Source: Lutjanus erythropterus
Taxonomy: Eukaryota; Chordata; Actinopteri; Lutjaniformes; Lutjanidae
Length of the DNA stretch: 64,000 nucleotides
Direction of reading: 5' to 3'
Assembly (NCBI GenBank): GCA_020091685.1
Contig: CM034606.1
Location: forward strand, 12,137,695-12,201,694
The notes beneath the pieces were generated by a model, which saw only the letters and a list, made by a program, of their open reading frames with translations, was not told where the DNA came from and did not search any database. Positions 22,101 to 37,863 of this stretch are shown here, one piece after another (the first letter of the stretch is position 1; every line of letters starts with the position of its first letter). Both the position numbers and the translations under genes were made by a program.

Positions 22101-25100
22101 TTTGACATAGGTGCATGGTCTGAATGTTAACACAATAATCCTGCTGTGGCACCCTCATGAACACAGTGCATTCTGAGCAGGCAACAAACAGCGGTAACTT
22201 CATGCTGAGTGTTAACTCACCGTGAGACCAGGAGGCAGCGCTGAAGCAGGCTGAGCTCTGGGTCCTGTAGCACACTCTTCATATCACTGGGGAGCCAATC
22301 AGAGGCAGACAATCAGAACACAGCGAGAGCCAATTACATTTCTCAAACACAGCAGGCCCAGTGAGGCTGTTACGGGAGATTCCTCTTATCTGTCAACCCA
22401 CAGACTACATGCTCTTTGGGCCTGCCATCTGAACACAAAGGACCCTGGGATGCGACTGCAAGCCATAAACATTACATAAACAGAAACTGACACTTGGCAC
22501 AGACACAATGGCAAACACACACAACAGTATACACAAATGCACCAACATCTGATTGGAGTTTGCATTGAGGCAAGTTAATCAAACCATTATAAAGTACAAG
22601 AACTCACTTTGACAAGGAGTTAAGCTGCTCCTGGATGAGGCCTTTAATCTCGTCTTTCTCGTTGTAGTCTCTGAAACAGGGGGATCAACCTCAGTCAAAT
22701 GGCTCTGCTCACACCTTTCTAAAATTGCACCTGCTCTGATATTAAATGGGAAGCTGCGAAGTCGATCTGTGGTGTCAGGGAGTAATAGATAACTCTATTC
22801 TAACATTTATGCTGAGGTCAGGTAGCACCCTGCGTGTGCTGTTAATATAGCTGCCTGACTTATGATAAAGCAGCTTTGTGTGTGTGTTTAATAGAAAAAA
22901 AAGCAGCGAGGGCTCAGGTTATTTGGGGCACAATTACATCAGGCTACAGCTAAACACAGATGTAGTCCTCTGAGGAAAAAAAACAAAAAAACAAAAATGA
23001 AACTCCCCTCTCAAGGCGGCCTCTATTGGCTCCCATGTTGACTTGTTTACAAAGGTGAGTTACTTACAGTGGCAAATTGTTTTTTTTTTATGAAGGCAAT
23101 AAAGTGAATGCCTGGGTGGTTGGCAGATGGCACCAGAATACATCAAGGCAAGTCGAACACCTTGACGTTGGGTAATTCATTCAATATTTTATCGATCCTA
23201 TTTTACTAAACACAACTGCCATTCCTGCTCACAGATAATTCTAGTTTGTAGCTCCAAACTGAAATAAAATCAGCCACAAATACTGTGCCTATAAAAAGTA
23301 TTCACCTGCTTGATTTAGTCAAAAAAGTCAAATTATATTGACCATGATTCCATTTATAAAAGCAATAAGAGGGGGAAAACATCCCAGGGGGTGAATACTT
23401 TGTATAGACCCTGTACAAAGTGAAACTGTATAAAAAAAGGAATGATATTATCAAGATCTGATCAGGATCCCAATTCAAGAGACTAATCAGCCTAAAAACA
23501 GAACTTCATTAATATGATTCAAGCCAGATAACATATGCTAAGCTAAAAATACTGATTTATTGAGTTATGCATGACATACTGCAGGGCAGGAATTATGTCA
23601 TGGCCAAAGGGCCACTGCCCTGAATACCCCAGAGTGTGGCCCCTAATGCCCCTAATGTCTGACCACCCAGCACACACTGCCGTGCTTGTGAATCACAGAA
23701 CCTCTTACTTTTTCATTGCGCTATCCGATGAAATGATCTGTTGATACGGATATCAACATCATACCAGTGGAATGACACCTTTCACATCTCAGTGTCAACA
23801 TCTATATCTATAGAATATGGTACAAACATGAAAAAATCTGATCAAGGGCAGTACTTTTCACTGCACACTATCTTTTTCATTCTTTCTATGTGCGTCTCTC
23901 TACACTGACGTGGAACTGACAAGAAGACTGTTGATATATGATGCATTTTTATCTTGAGTTTCTAGAGTTGTGTATTTTTGTGGACACATAAGGAATTCTT
24001 AATATATCATATTTCTGAAAGGGAGTCTGGTGAAATATTTTCCCTAGAGAGCATAGGGAGAGTTTAATTCAAACTGCTAACGGTCTATGTATATTTTTAA
24101 TGTTTTACACTACAGAAACACCAGGTAACTGCTAGAGACAGCGAGATGATAAGGTTGTCTGACGTTGACTGTGGTTATTAATTGGTTTTCATAATGGTTT
24201 ACAGTGTAATCGTGTATTTGTATTGATTACTAACTGGTTGATCAGACAGATTATCTAATCTAATTGTATTAATATCATACAATGTTATTATCACTTATTG
24301 CACCGTTGATTTGGGCCTTGGTGCCCCATGATGCCTGAATAAATTTGTATTTATTTTAATGACTTAACTGCAGGCCTGATACTGTGTGTGGTGATAAGAA
24401 GTCAGTCTGTCTTCATCCGTGAGTTCAACAATGTGTGGTACTCAAGTTCAAATGCAGTTTAACCTAAAGCAGCTCTGCTCAATCACTGATGCATGTTGTG
24501 CAGATATCAATAATTGAAACTCCTGGACACTGTCAATGTGCTGCTCTGCTCACTTGCTCGCAGCACGGTGGTCAGTACTGATACGGTTTTTGCAGACTTG
24601 CTCACAGCATGTGGAGCAATAAAAGTCTGCTCATGCAGTGCTGTTTTCATTCTTCTGCTTTCTCCGTCTCGGTTTTCTAAATTGCTTAAAAACCTGTTTT
24701 AAAAATTGTAAAAAATAAATAAAATAAAAAATTATTTGTGCACATACATGAACATGAACACTTACAAAAGCTCCTCACAAAACTATGACTTGGATTCCCA
24801 ACTTTGGTCCTTTCAGTGTCACGTTCATGTGCGTTTTCCTCTGGCAACTCTTCGGTTCATCATACAGTCAAAAGTTGTAAATATACTGTGTGCTACTAAC
24901 AATCCTGTGGTGGACACATTTACAGTGACCTACTCAGAGTCGAGACTTACACTTGAGTGATGTCCATGGTGAAGGTTCCTGACCACGGCTGCAGCAGGAG
25001 GAAAGTTTTGAGCGTGAGGGCAGCACGGGGCACCAGCAGGTAAGGACACCACACTGGATCTGAAAGAACACAACATTAGACCATGGCTTTTAATGTCATC

Positions 25101-28100
25101 GTGAGTAGGATTACATCATGTGTCATCTGTGAAATGTAACTGGATAGGTGTCTAAAATTAGTACTTATATTTATTTATTTTATGTGTTTTTTGACAGGGA
25201 CAATGCACAGCTCCTTATTTATACCAGAGCTAGCTATAAGCTAATTTTCATTTATAATCCCAGGCAGGAAATAAAGAATAAAATCAACAACAACATTCAA
25301 GTTTCACAGCATTAAATTCAAGTCTTTGTGTTTCTGTGTGATTGGTTCGTGATTGGGTTGATTTTAGCCTCCATTTCACTTTTAATTTAAAATCAGTAAA
25401 GCTTTGGCGCTCTCTAATCTTGGTTGGTAGTGAGTTCCAAAATTTTGTGGCCCTAACAGAGAATATCGACCGCAAAACTCAGTAGATCTATGCCGTATTG
25501 CACAATCACCTCAGCTGGTTGTCCTCCCATTGACTGAGCGCAGTGATTTGATCTCCTTTAATGCATGAGCAGCCACATCATTGATGAATTTGTACACTAA
25601 ACTAACGTCAGCAAGACACACAAAGCTATCAAAGGTCAGGAAGTTATACCTTTGACAGATGTTACAGTGATGGTAACTTGGTGGCTGTCTGTTGCTGGTT
25701 TCAGATATACCTAATACATATATGTTTCTAAAAGGACAGCTGTGAGTAAGTAGTAATCCCCAGATATTTAAAATGTGAGAGAGTCTGAATCATTTCTCCT
25801 TTTAAAATGATCTGGCTGACTTCCACTTTCCTTATATTAAAGTACAAGCAGTTTTACTTATGTTAAGTGTCCGGCAAGACTCTAAGAACACAGCAGAAAT
25901 TTCTTAATTAATCCTTCATCTAATCCATTTCTCTCCTTAAACCTCTATATGCAATTTTTATCTTTCATTCTCTCACACTCTTCGTCCCCTGGCTCACCAG
26001 TCAGGTCTTGTTCATCCATGCGGTAGCTGGCGGACTTCATGGCCATCTCCAGCACTCGGATACAGCCGTCATCAGAGGCCAGCACAACCTTGTCAGATGT
26101 GCACCAGTCAATGTCTAGGATGCGGTAGTTCACGTTGCGACCGATCCTCATGCTGCTGACCATTTGGACCTGCAAGAAAGGAGGTACAGATGAGACAGTT
26201 CACCTCAAACTGCTACCTAAAGCTTCTCTGAAAGCGTCTGCAACAGCTCTGCGGGGATAGAGTGAAATAACCAATTTCTTTGCAAAATTCAAATGGGAAA
26301 AAGACACAATAGGGGATGATTCTTGGCTTCAATAAAAGCCTGCTGCATCAACAGAGGATAGCGAAAGCAGCGGGCAACTATAAACTAATTTATGTTGAGT
26401 ATAGGAGGATACAGAATGGAAGGCTCAGTGGACAAACAGCCTTTTCAGAAGGTGTTCTCCAAAGCCTCTCTCCTGCTGGCTTTTTATGTAGCTGCATGGG
26501 AGCCAGTGCAACCGAGCTGTCAGCAGAGCACTGAAGCATTTCCAAGATCTCTCCTGCACTTCCTCTCCTCCCTCGTTCTCTCTACACCTCTTTTTCACAA
26601 ACCTATGGCTGCTACTCCTTTCCCTCTGCAGCTTGATCCATCTGTTGTCTGGCTTTTACGACCAGGGACTGAAAACTGTGTCTTATCTCATCTCCCCTCA
26701 ACCCTCCACCTAGACAATAGTGCTCCAGTGGGACTCTCTCCCTCCGCCCCTCAACTCCGGGCTGCTTAACACACCGAGGCATCTCCCTGTGTCCCCATTC
26801 ATCTGCTCTTCAATTTTTTCAAACGTTGCCGCTGGGTAAGCTAACAAATTTCGTGGCATGGATAAAGACAACAAACAAAAACAGTCCAGTCCATGACATT
26901 AGATCAAATGATGAACTGGAGCGCAAACTACCTGTGGGGGATCCTTAGATGAAGTGAAATGAAGACTGTGGAGACAGAGCACTTTCTGGATGATCACAAC
27001 TTCAGTAAACAAAGTTACAGAGGAGGCGAGGATGCGTGCTGCTTACAGGAATCACGATCATCCATCCTGCTCCGGCTGAGCTTAAATGTGTCAGCAGAAA
27101 GCTTTTAAAGCCTGTGTATGTGTACTTATACAGCACAGTGTAATGATTCTTTAATAAAACAGGACAATTACAGCGGATATGATATTACCACAGCGGTAGT
27201 TTGAGAGAGGACATTAGTTAAATATACCCCACCAGAATACTGTTGTGCTCCAGTGATTACAGTGCTAGGGAAACACATTAATTCTGCCAGAGTAAATCTG
27301 TTGAAATGTAAACCACTGCTATAGCAGGAACCTGCAGAGTGTTGCAGATTTTCTCTTTTTATTTGAATTATGCAGAGCAGTCAGGTGATGCATGCTGGGA
27401 ATTTATAATGAGTTACCACAAAACCAATTAATGAATCAGCTGTAAAAGTTTTGTCACACTGACATATCAGCAGCAAGGCTTGGTACGTGGAGGCTCACCT
27501 CTTTGGTGTCCCAGACCTCTGCCCCGTCAGTGTACATGACCAGCAGCTTTTGGTTGCCCTTTCCAGGGGCGAAGCGAATCTTCTTCACCCAGCCACGATG
27601 TGTTGGTATTCCCCTGCATAAATTAACAACATTCATCATCGTGGGATGATTTCTTTCTTCCTGCCCCAAAGGTTATTACAATAAAGTAAAACTAGGTGTG
27701 ATAAAACATTGTAGCTACCTGAAATAAAAATAAAAATTAGACTGAAATGATATTCTAAAAGAAATGTACAGGAAATATATATTATTGCATTGGTGGATTG
27801 AGGCATTGGTGCATTGAGACTGGGATGTCAAATGCCTTCACAGAATGTTCTGTTTGTATTGAATACCTATTCTGAACTTCTTAAATCTGACCCCTGACAA
27901 ATATCCAACATATCATGATGAAAAAACTACAACTAAAAGTGAAACTAATACAAACTAACTAAAATTAAAGATTTTTAACATCGGCATATGTAGACAGGAC
28001 ATTCTGGCCAGGTTTATTTATACAATTTCTTCTCCCATGCATGCGCAAAGTTCCAAGCACTTATCTTAGACTGCACAGCACAAAATCTTATGGCTTATCT

Positions 28101-31100
28101 CACAACATTTTTAAAGAAAAATCTAAATTAAACAAATGTATAAAATGCCCAACAATGCACAAACAGATGTTTTAGGGAACTGGAGTTATTATACTGTAGA
28201 TGTAGTGCAGTAAAACTTTTAGCATTTACCTGGACAAACGAGCTTTGAGGTCCCAGAAGTTGAGATTGCCATCCACATCCCCGAGCACCAGAGTGTCACC
28301 TTTCCAGGCAATGCAGGCGATACTGCCCATGCTACCCTGAAACACAGGAGAAATGCATGCATTCAGATAGAGGAGCGAGAGGGAAAATGAGAACGCACAG
28401 CAGCATACTTGTCCCCTGCACAAACATTCCTCAGTAAGTCACGAATTTGAAAACTCCTACTGGTTGCACGGAAGTCCTTGAAGAGGTTCAGAACGGTGCA
28501 GCTAGAATCTTAACTAGAACCAGAAAAATTGATCATATCACACCGATCGCAGCTTCACTTCATTGGCTTCCTGTTAATGTCAGATCAGACTTTAAGGTGC
28601 TTCTGATGACTTACAAAATCGTAAATGGGCTTGCTCAATCCTATCTCGCTCGTCTCATTAAACCTTATAATATGTCCCAACCCGAGCTCTTTGCTCTCAG
28701 AATACTGGGCTCTGTGTCCCCAGAGTCAAAAACAAGTCAGCCAGCGGCAGGGCTTTTTTTCTGCCCTGCCCCGTTCCTCTGGAATAACCTCCCTGCTATC
28801 ATCAGACATGCTGACTCTAGTAATTATATCCATATTTCTCCAGATAATTAGAATAAGATTGTAACTTTTCTAACAACCGTAATGTTAATGTTGGAAATAT
28901 ATTGCATGTCTGTCCATCCTGAGAGGGGGATTCTTCCATCTTTTCCCTGTTAAAAGGGTTTTTAGGCGGAGATTTTTCATATTCTTTCGAGGGTAGACAG
29001 GATATGGGATGTCACACACTGTGCAGATTGTAAAGCCCCATGAGGCAAGATGTAATTTGTGATCCTGGGCTCTACAAATAAAATTTGTCTTGACTTGACT
29101 AATGAAATAAACCTTAATATGTATTTACCAGTTCTGACAGCATGTCTTGATTTTAAGTATCTTATTTACAGACACAAAATTCAAAGAATTTGCCATCTAC
29201 TAGCGTCACCAGTTACTACAGGCATTATACGCCATGATGCAACGCAAATTGCAACAGAAACGGTTTCAACTGTTCTAAACTCAGAAATATGAAGTTTATA
29301 ACACATCAAAAGTCGCAGGAAATCCAAGGGCAGGAAAGTACTGAAAAATACTGAAATCAATGCCAAATTTCCATTGCCGCCCATGTTAAAAAAAAAGATT
29401 TATTCATGTCATCCTGTCTGATGTCACACCAAGGGTTCAGTGCCATCATGTTTTACATGAGAAATGCAGCTGGATGCAGTACGGTGCATGTGCAAAAGGA
29501 AATTTGGCAGTCACATGGTAAAAAAAAAAAATAATACAAAAGTGCCATTTTAATCTGAATTAAAATAGGCTAATTCTGTGTTCAATTTATGTTAATCACT
29601 GCAAACATTTGTATGTACTTGTGCAAATTTATCTTGCCATGTATACAAGTATAAATACCAATTTGGTTATTTTGAAATAAATTATTATTTTGAGAAGCAA
29701 AAACTAGAGTATGGTACAGAAATGCCTTTGAACCACCACTTGGATCTCTTAGGACCTTTAATTTGTTATAGGGGCAACTTTTATGAGCAATAAAGATTTA
29801 ACAGATTTTCTGTTGTAACTTGTATGAGGTCCACCCTCTCTCTCTTTTTTGATTTGACTTTCCCTTCATACAATTCCTTATCACTTTGTTTCCTCTCATT
29901 AAGAACACATTCAGGACACAAAATCTGTTTGTTTATGTTCCAGTCCGCGTGAGGTTGGCCGACAGGTGTAGGTAAAATACCTCAACTAACCTGTGTCAGT
30001 CTTTAGAAATCATCAGATCATCCTCCATAGAATTAGAGGATAGTCATAAAAACAGTGATGTTGTGATGTTAGCAAGTTACGTCTTTTTTACAGCCAACCA
30101 GTGGGTAGTTAAAAAGTGCAAGAATAAAAGCATTAAAACCACCTACTCCCTCTACCATAAAAACAACATACTTTCTGGCACTTAATGTTTGAGTGCGAAT
30201 CCAAACAGGAGAATAAATTAAAAATATCTCTGGCAGCTGAGTGGTGAACAAGCACGACACTGGAGTTTAAATCAGGCTGCGCCATGAGACAGAGTGATGA
30301 TGTGAAGACATTAAGTGTCAGCTCACCTTCGGCGGGTACACAGCGGAGGATAGGACAAAACTTTTTAGGAGAGTTTCCGTCAGTTTCCTGACAGAGATAT
30401 GAAGATCTTCTATCATCCTGAAAGGACTGTAAAACCTTTTGGGGTATGCAAATCTGTGAGCAATGAATCTGCAGCCGTCACGAAGATAAGGCTTTAAAAT
30501 CCCCAGGTAAACCTCCAGTGTCTGTCTGTCGGGTGCGAATAGATGCAGGTAGTGAGGGAGCAAAACACAGACTGTTTAACAATCCAATCTGCTGCTCAGA
30601 AATGGACCTGGGAATATTATAAACTATCGTGGATTTCCTTTAGAAATACAGAGCAAGAAATGAATGAATAAAATGAATTAAACAGAAATGGATATACATT
30701 AGTGGCAAAGTATGAAATTGTACTTTCTACTTCTTCTTATTTCCTTTGTTGACAGGAGATGTGAGCAATTAACAAACAACTGAAGGTGCAACTCCATAGC
30801 ATGACTCAGCTTGACACAATTACAAGTAACAACTAGATAATGAGAACATGAAAGCAAGAGAACAAGAAAGTTCCTGCCAAAAGACTTCTCAAACAATAGC
30901 TTGAATTTCATGGCACTTAGGGAGAAAATGGATGCTCGGATAATTAACAATCAGAGGGTTCTTTGTTAGCGGTGACACGTCGACTTGTAAAGCAAAAACA
31001 TCCTGCTGCTACGATATTCCCACCGCATCTTTTAGTCATGCGTGTGAAAAGAAATCCTGTCTTCACTAACAGCTTGTTTCTGTTCACCAGCCCGGACACC

Positions 31101-34100
31101 TTTTTCGAATGCCAACACAAATTAAAAGCTAGATTAGCATTAGATTCTTTACAAGTCGATACAATAACACTGTCTTTTCCACTCAGCCTGAGTCACGCCC
31201 TGAACCAGTGGAGAAAACACGTGCAGAACATTATCTGGGACACACTGATGACACACTGATGACACACGCAAAAATCACACACACGCGGTTGTTTGTTCTC
31301 AAGCAAAAAAGGTTCAATCTGGCAGAAAGACACGAATCGGTAGAATCTGTCTGAAACTCCTTCACCTTGATTGCATGCAGTTTATTACACATGAGATTGG
31401 TTACTTCTTGTTACAGAGCCAACATCTATATCATCACCCACACAAGCCCTTTAAAAAAACCTGAAGGACACAGGATATAGAGGTAGAGTGATGGCTTTTT
31501 ACTTTATGGAGGAAGAAATTGTGCAGACGCTGACTAACAACAAGGAAGTAGTGTTTCTTTTAAGCTCTAAAAACAAGGAAAACTGTTGACACAATGCAGA
31601 TCTTTACTCACAAAAACAGGGGAGCACTTGATGTTAAGGACTTTGCTCTCATCTTTTTATTCTCTTTGAGAACAAAGGAAAGATTTAACTTTTAAATATA
31701 AGAAATAACACCACAGTAAGAAGGAAAAAAAACAAAGGGGGCTTCAGTTATTTTTCCTAAAAAAGTGACTGCACAATGATGGATGTGGTACGGCGTGTAA
31801 AGGTGAAATACAGCATAGGGGACAGCCTAAGTTACAATAATGAGAGAAAGTATCGATTAATAGATTTGACAGATGACAGATAGGTACATAAATCTACAGA
31901 GACGGAAAAGGAGACAGGCAGGCAGACTGATAGGAAACATGCTGATGTCCTCAGAAAGCAAACAGGAAAAAGAAAGGACAGATTTAGATCTTTGTGTATA
32001 GAAAGGATTAACACACAATATGAAACTGTATGGAGAGGGCAAGATATGAGATGGGTAGGAATAACTTTGTGCAAGGATCAGTGTGGATGACCTTGAAGTA
32101 GTTCAGGAAGATATCAAGCAAAAAAGAGACATAAAAAAAGACACATAGTCTCTGGACTCACATCAGGGGGGATTCGTGCGCCATCTTTGACTGTGTTGCC
32201 CTCGACGGTGATGTGGTAGACCTGCCCGTCTGTGTCAGTGAATACAAAATGCTCCCTGGCTGAGATGGCCTGGCTTGTCTCAGACTTGCTCTCCGCATCC
32301 TGCAGGAGGCTGTGGTGGAGAAACATGTCAGTTTTTTTTTTTTTGCACTCTTTCCCGTGTGAATTATTTTGACTGGGCTTTTTGGTATTCTGCTGCTGAC
32401 AGTGGCAAGGCCAAGCAGGGGCAGTTCTTCTTCTTCTGCTGCTGCTGCTGTCAGTGGGCACATGGGCAGATTGTGGAGAAGCTCAAATAATTCTAAAAAA
32501 TTGAAATAATGATTTCATTCAAAAAAATATAGTGTGAAAACTAGCTAGAAAATGACCAGATATGTCTAAAAACATAGATAGAAAACCATAAAATCATTTT
32601 AAAGTTAATATTTTTCTATAATATTTTCCATTTTTCTTCTCATCACAAGATGCTGCTGTCCTCTATTGGCCTTTAGCCAAAAGGTGGACATACCAGTGTG
32701 TCAGGTATGATACAATTTCTACCATAAACAGAGCTATGTTATTATATGAATTTATTAAAGTATAAAAAAAAAGGATTGAAGGTTCGAGGATTTTACTCAC
32801 GAGAGTCATCCTAACAAACTTCACAGTCTGCCTCCAGGGTTTCTATCCTGGCAAAAGGCTTTCGAGAACGTTTTTATCTTTTTTATAACGCTGACCTGAT
32901 CACTGAGGATTCAACGCTGCTCTGCTCGGCATCTGACACCGTCTGCCGAGCCATGGCCTCCCTCGCTGCCATCTGCTTCTTCTTCAGACTCTTCAGGTTG
33001 TGGGATGGAGACCACTCCTGTTTACACAAGCACACAGAGTTGCAGTTACAGGGACAGAGCCAGACAAAGACCCAGACACAAACACATTTGCTGACAAAAC
33101 AGCAAACCATTACAGTGCAAAACGCAGACACATAGAGACAGGAGGAGAAGGGAAGCGATTTGCAAATACAGTAGACGCTCACATAAATGAAACTAAGGTG
33201 CACGGGAGGGCTGTTTTCCTCAGTCTAACTGCAGGAGCACTGTGGCTGTAGTCTGGCTGACTCGAGGTTGTAATCAATATGGAAATGAGACAGCAATATG
33301 GGGCTGGGGGAGGCCAGCATGTATTATTAAGGTTACTGGCGTTTTTATTCGCACTGTGGAGGATTTTACAGCCCCACTGTAAAGTTTGTCCAGCATAACT
33401 CTTCTTTTATGAGCATTTCTCTGGCCTAATGAAGCCACTGTTCTTTGCTGAGCTTGGGGAAAAATTTTCAGACTAATCTTTCAAATGGCCCACACAAACA
33501 CAAGAGGGGAAAGGGGTCAAAAAGTATAAGAGACTATTAACAAAGGGAAGAGTCAACAATGGGTGTTACTACTGCACTGACTGTGTACTTTGTTAAAGCA
33601 AATATATAAATTCAAGATGAAGCAAATATGCAGCTGTGAATTTACATGAGTGTACTTGGGATATATAATATTTCTTGTCAGTGGGTCAGAAATCCACTGG
33701 CTCATTATCCAAAGGTATTCAGTTCAGTATGATAATGAACTAAGAAATCTGGGAAACCTCCATATTTCAGAGGCTGGAAACAGCATTTTCTAGTGTCTTT
33801 GCTTTCATGATTAATCAGTTATCAAAACAATTTAACAATTAATCTTTTTCCTTCTTTTATTTTGCAAGTGAGTTGCCAGATTTACTTGCACCAAGTCATT
33901 TTACTTGCCTCAAGCAAGATTGTTGGGCCCTGATGATATTTCAATTTTAAAGTAATCATGTTTTTTCCCTTGTGTTTCACCAGCACCTCCGAATTAAGGA
34001 CTGCTAAAAGATTCGTTTTTAAGTAATATGTAGATTTGTCAGTACCAGTGCAGTGACGGTGGGGAAGTTCTTAGCCATCTCCCGCAGAAGCGTCCCTGTC

Positions 34101-37100
34101 CTGATGTCCCACAGCTCCAGGGGTTTGTCTCTGAACACCACCACCAGGTACTGTCTGAGGAGGTACATCATAAACAAACACATTCAATCTCAGAGCATAT
34201 AATTATTTTCTTTTCTTTAAAGTGTGTGTTTTATGACCGGGCATCACAAGCCTGCCTGCAATGCATCCTGGTAAATGTAACTACTGCTGCAGAGCTCCAC
34301 CAGGAGAATTCGGATTTCTCCATTTTGATCAATATATCACACATTACGGCAGTGCTTTAACATTTACCATCAACACTGATTGGACAGTGATATATATATA
34401 ATATTGTAGCATGCCCTCAGTGCACAGCTGTTTACAGTAACTAACAAATGAGCAGTAGAATTTTCTTGCACATACTGTATGAATTATTAAATATTAGGAC
34501 TTGTGGCCTGAAGTTAGCCAGACTGAATCTCCTAAATAACTTTATCTGGCCAAGCAACACATTTGGACTTCTCCTCCTAAAAAGCTGCCATGAAATTAAG
34601 AGCAAATATCCAGCCCTCACTGCAGCACTGGGCAGCTCCTCTGTGAGATTCAGCGTATAAAAGCATGTTAACCTCTGCCTCCCCGTGACTACAACCCTCA
34701 GGCCTTTGTTATTATAAGATTATCATCTGTAGCAGCCTGGATAATAAAAGTTAAAAAGATAGATATGATGCACTGCCCAGGAATTACATATTTGCTCACC
34801 TCCTTTTATCCCATGATGTGGTGAGTAGAGTGAATCATCTCAGGTGCACATCATACATTTCACCGTTCATCCTACAAAACTATGTTGTTTTAAAGCAAGA
34901 TTATGCAACTGTTGCTGAATAGTTTAACATTGAGTAGCTCATGTGGAGAAGAGTCATAAAGTCAGCAAGCTGACACAAAAATGTCCATTACACAGTGATA
35001 TTTATCCAAAGTTTGATAGACATTAGACATATGGGCTGATGACAAAAATGTCAGTAAAAAGAAGGGCTAAGGTATCATGTACTGGTGATCAGGTTAGATT
35101 GAGGCAAATGTGAAACTCTGAAAGAAGTTGAAGTAAAAGAAAAGTGCAGAAAAGAGTTTTTATTAAGTGTGAAATGGAACAAACTCGGGTGTATAATGAT
35201 GAGCTTTCTTACTATCCAAGCAGTACATCAATTATCTGTAGCTGTTCAGCAGTTTTTATGTGATATCATTAATAATATTTTCATGGTCATGGATTGTGTA
35301 CTGGCCTCTTATTATTATATTGATACTGTTTGTTTTCCCTGCCACCAGAGCAGTCCACTTATTCCACTCTTGACAAGAGCACGCTTAGTCCTGCTAGCGA
35401 TAGCACAAAAATGCAAGTGTAGCCAGAATAATGAAATGAAAAGGTGTCTACTGGTATATAAAGTGTATAATACATTAATCACCTAATCATATTCTAGCCT
35501 AGCCTGAGTCCTAGCCTTGTATCCACACAGCTAGGACTCTACAAAATAGCTTGGCAACATATGGTGGCACTGAAAAAAAAAAGCAAACTTGTCTCAAGGT
35601 TGAGAGCAACTGAGTTTACAAAAGACGGCTGCTATTTGATAACCTTGCGTGTAGTTTAATTTCTCAAAAAAATGTTCAATGAATGTTATGACATCACCTT
35701 ATTATTAATTAATGAATCACTAATTAACCTTAATGTTATTATCTTATTTTCTGAATATCACAGTCTAATTGAAAGATACAGCTTTGATAAATACTTGAAT
35801 AGAAAACTGACAATCCAAAACTGCACAACATGAATATGTGAAGGTTTCCGGGTACAATAAGAAACAAACAACATGATTAATAATTTCTGCAGACTCTCAT
35901 TGGGATTCAAGGGAGCAACAGCAATCCACCCTTGAAAGTATGTGGAATTAAAAGTTCAGAGACAGACCTGTGGCTATAAATGGTGCATATGTAAATGTAC
36001 AGTTTGTGATGATGTTGGTATTTGGGTTTGTTGGTGGCAGAAAACTCACTTGAGATGAGACACTTTAATCATCTCAATGGGTGGCTCGTCGTTTCCTCGC
36101 TCGCCTCTGAATGCAAAGCATCTGCCTGGAAAACACAACAGACATGGGAAGAGAGAATGTTGAGAGCGTGAAGGAGAGGAGGTGATGATGGAAGGCAGAA
36201 GACAGTATCTTTCCTTACACCTGTGAAGCGGATGATTCATCTCATTTCATTTTAGTGCCAGGGCGTCCTGGTTTCATCTGTTTCGCTGGTGCGGGACGAA
36301 GCAAACTGCCAGCGACTTATTCCCACCACCTGTTCTAATCCCTGCTTTTCATTTGCAACTTTCCACCTGCTGAAGCCAAACTTATGCATCAAGGTGCCCC
36401 TTTAAACAAAGCAAGAGTGCCCTTCAGGTGAATGCTATCACATTTGCCCGAGGAAGTGCTGATCTGATTTTGCGGAGGACATTCAGGAAGGTGGCCTGTT
36501 TAAAATGTGCGAGTGACGGAGCAGCCTGTGGTGGTTTGAGGGAGGAGGGAGGAGGGGGGTGACCTCCAACAGTTGTGTTGAGACTGCAGTTGTTGTGTAC
36601 CAGAGGGGATGAAGTAGCTAAGCATATGGTGGAGAGAAAACTTGGGAGACCTGTGGTGCACTTGAGGCTAATGCAGCCCTCTTCAGAATTTCCACTCTGG
36701 TTTCTTCAGCTATAAACAGCAGGAAGGGCCGCGTGATTGCAGAGTGTCAATTATGGCATCTAACTCTGCAGATCATCGTGCTCTAATGATACGTGTCAAA
36801 GGTGCATTCACAAAAACACACAGACGATGCTGATTATTGGAAAGACGCCTCGGAGTAATGAGCTGACAGCACCTGCCATGATCATGCATGTATAAATGAT
36901 AATGATATTCTAATGTGTAATTATAATCTGTACACATAATAAATATTTATAGTGTGTTTGAGGCAATGCAAACTGAGTTCGTATAACTTCTCAACACCAA
37001 CTTCCCACACTCACTGCAGCACACAAATAAAATCTGTTCATAGATAAAGAGCCTGTACATTAAGAGCAGCTGCTATCGTTGCTGCAGAAACCAGGTATCA

Positions 37101-37799
37101 CCACAATTGAGTAAAGCGAGGGAGGAAGATGATTTTCCAGCCTAGAGTCTCAAAAATCTTATCAGAAAATACTCTAGCTGTAAAGGCCAAAAGGTGTCTG
37201 CCTTAGTGGATTAGTCTTAGAGGTGAAAGACAGAATCTTCAAGTACAGAACTTACTTTTATTCTGTTCTGTCTGAGGACTAGTTTATGCAAAAATATGCT
37301 CACTTCGCCTGAAAAAACAAGAGGAATGGACTTATGCTCAAGTACCCGAAACACAATTGTGCAAATGTGCCTGCTGTCTCGCTGAATCTGGTCCAGGATG
37401 TCCAGGTGTAGCAGCAACTGAAATGCTGGGTGGTGTACTTGCCATTTAAACATCTAAGCAGACTGAAACACTATCCTGCACCGCTGTAAAAAAGCCTCAT
37501 TACTACATCCTTAAATAACAATGCCTTGTTTTTTATTTCAACGTGTATAGTATATACATATAGTATAAGTTATCTGTAAATAAGACATCTTGACAGCCGC
37601 TGTGACGGAGCTCAGTGAGTTGTTTCCCCTTGCCTCTCTTGTCATCTTGGTGTTATGTTAGGCTAAACACGTCCCAGACCTATTGTATCTCTATACTGAA
37701 TACACATAGATTAAATTGATATTGATCTTTTCCATCTAGCTCTTGGAAAGACAACAAAAAAGAGCATTTTCCAAAAAAATGTGACTGCAGCACAAGTAC

Positions 37800-37863
<64 letters not shown>

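Noticed and set aside
26392..26769. 125-codon plus-strand open frame
   Set aside because: No domain; Ser/Pro/Leu-rich composition typical of pyrimidine-rich intron DNA.
30318..30563. An 81-codon minus frame as an extra wdr11 exon
   Set aside because: Exons w11 and w12 already join in phase and match the family without an insertion; no resemblance to WDR11.
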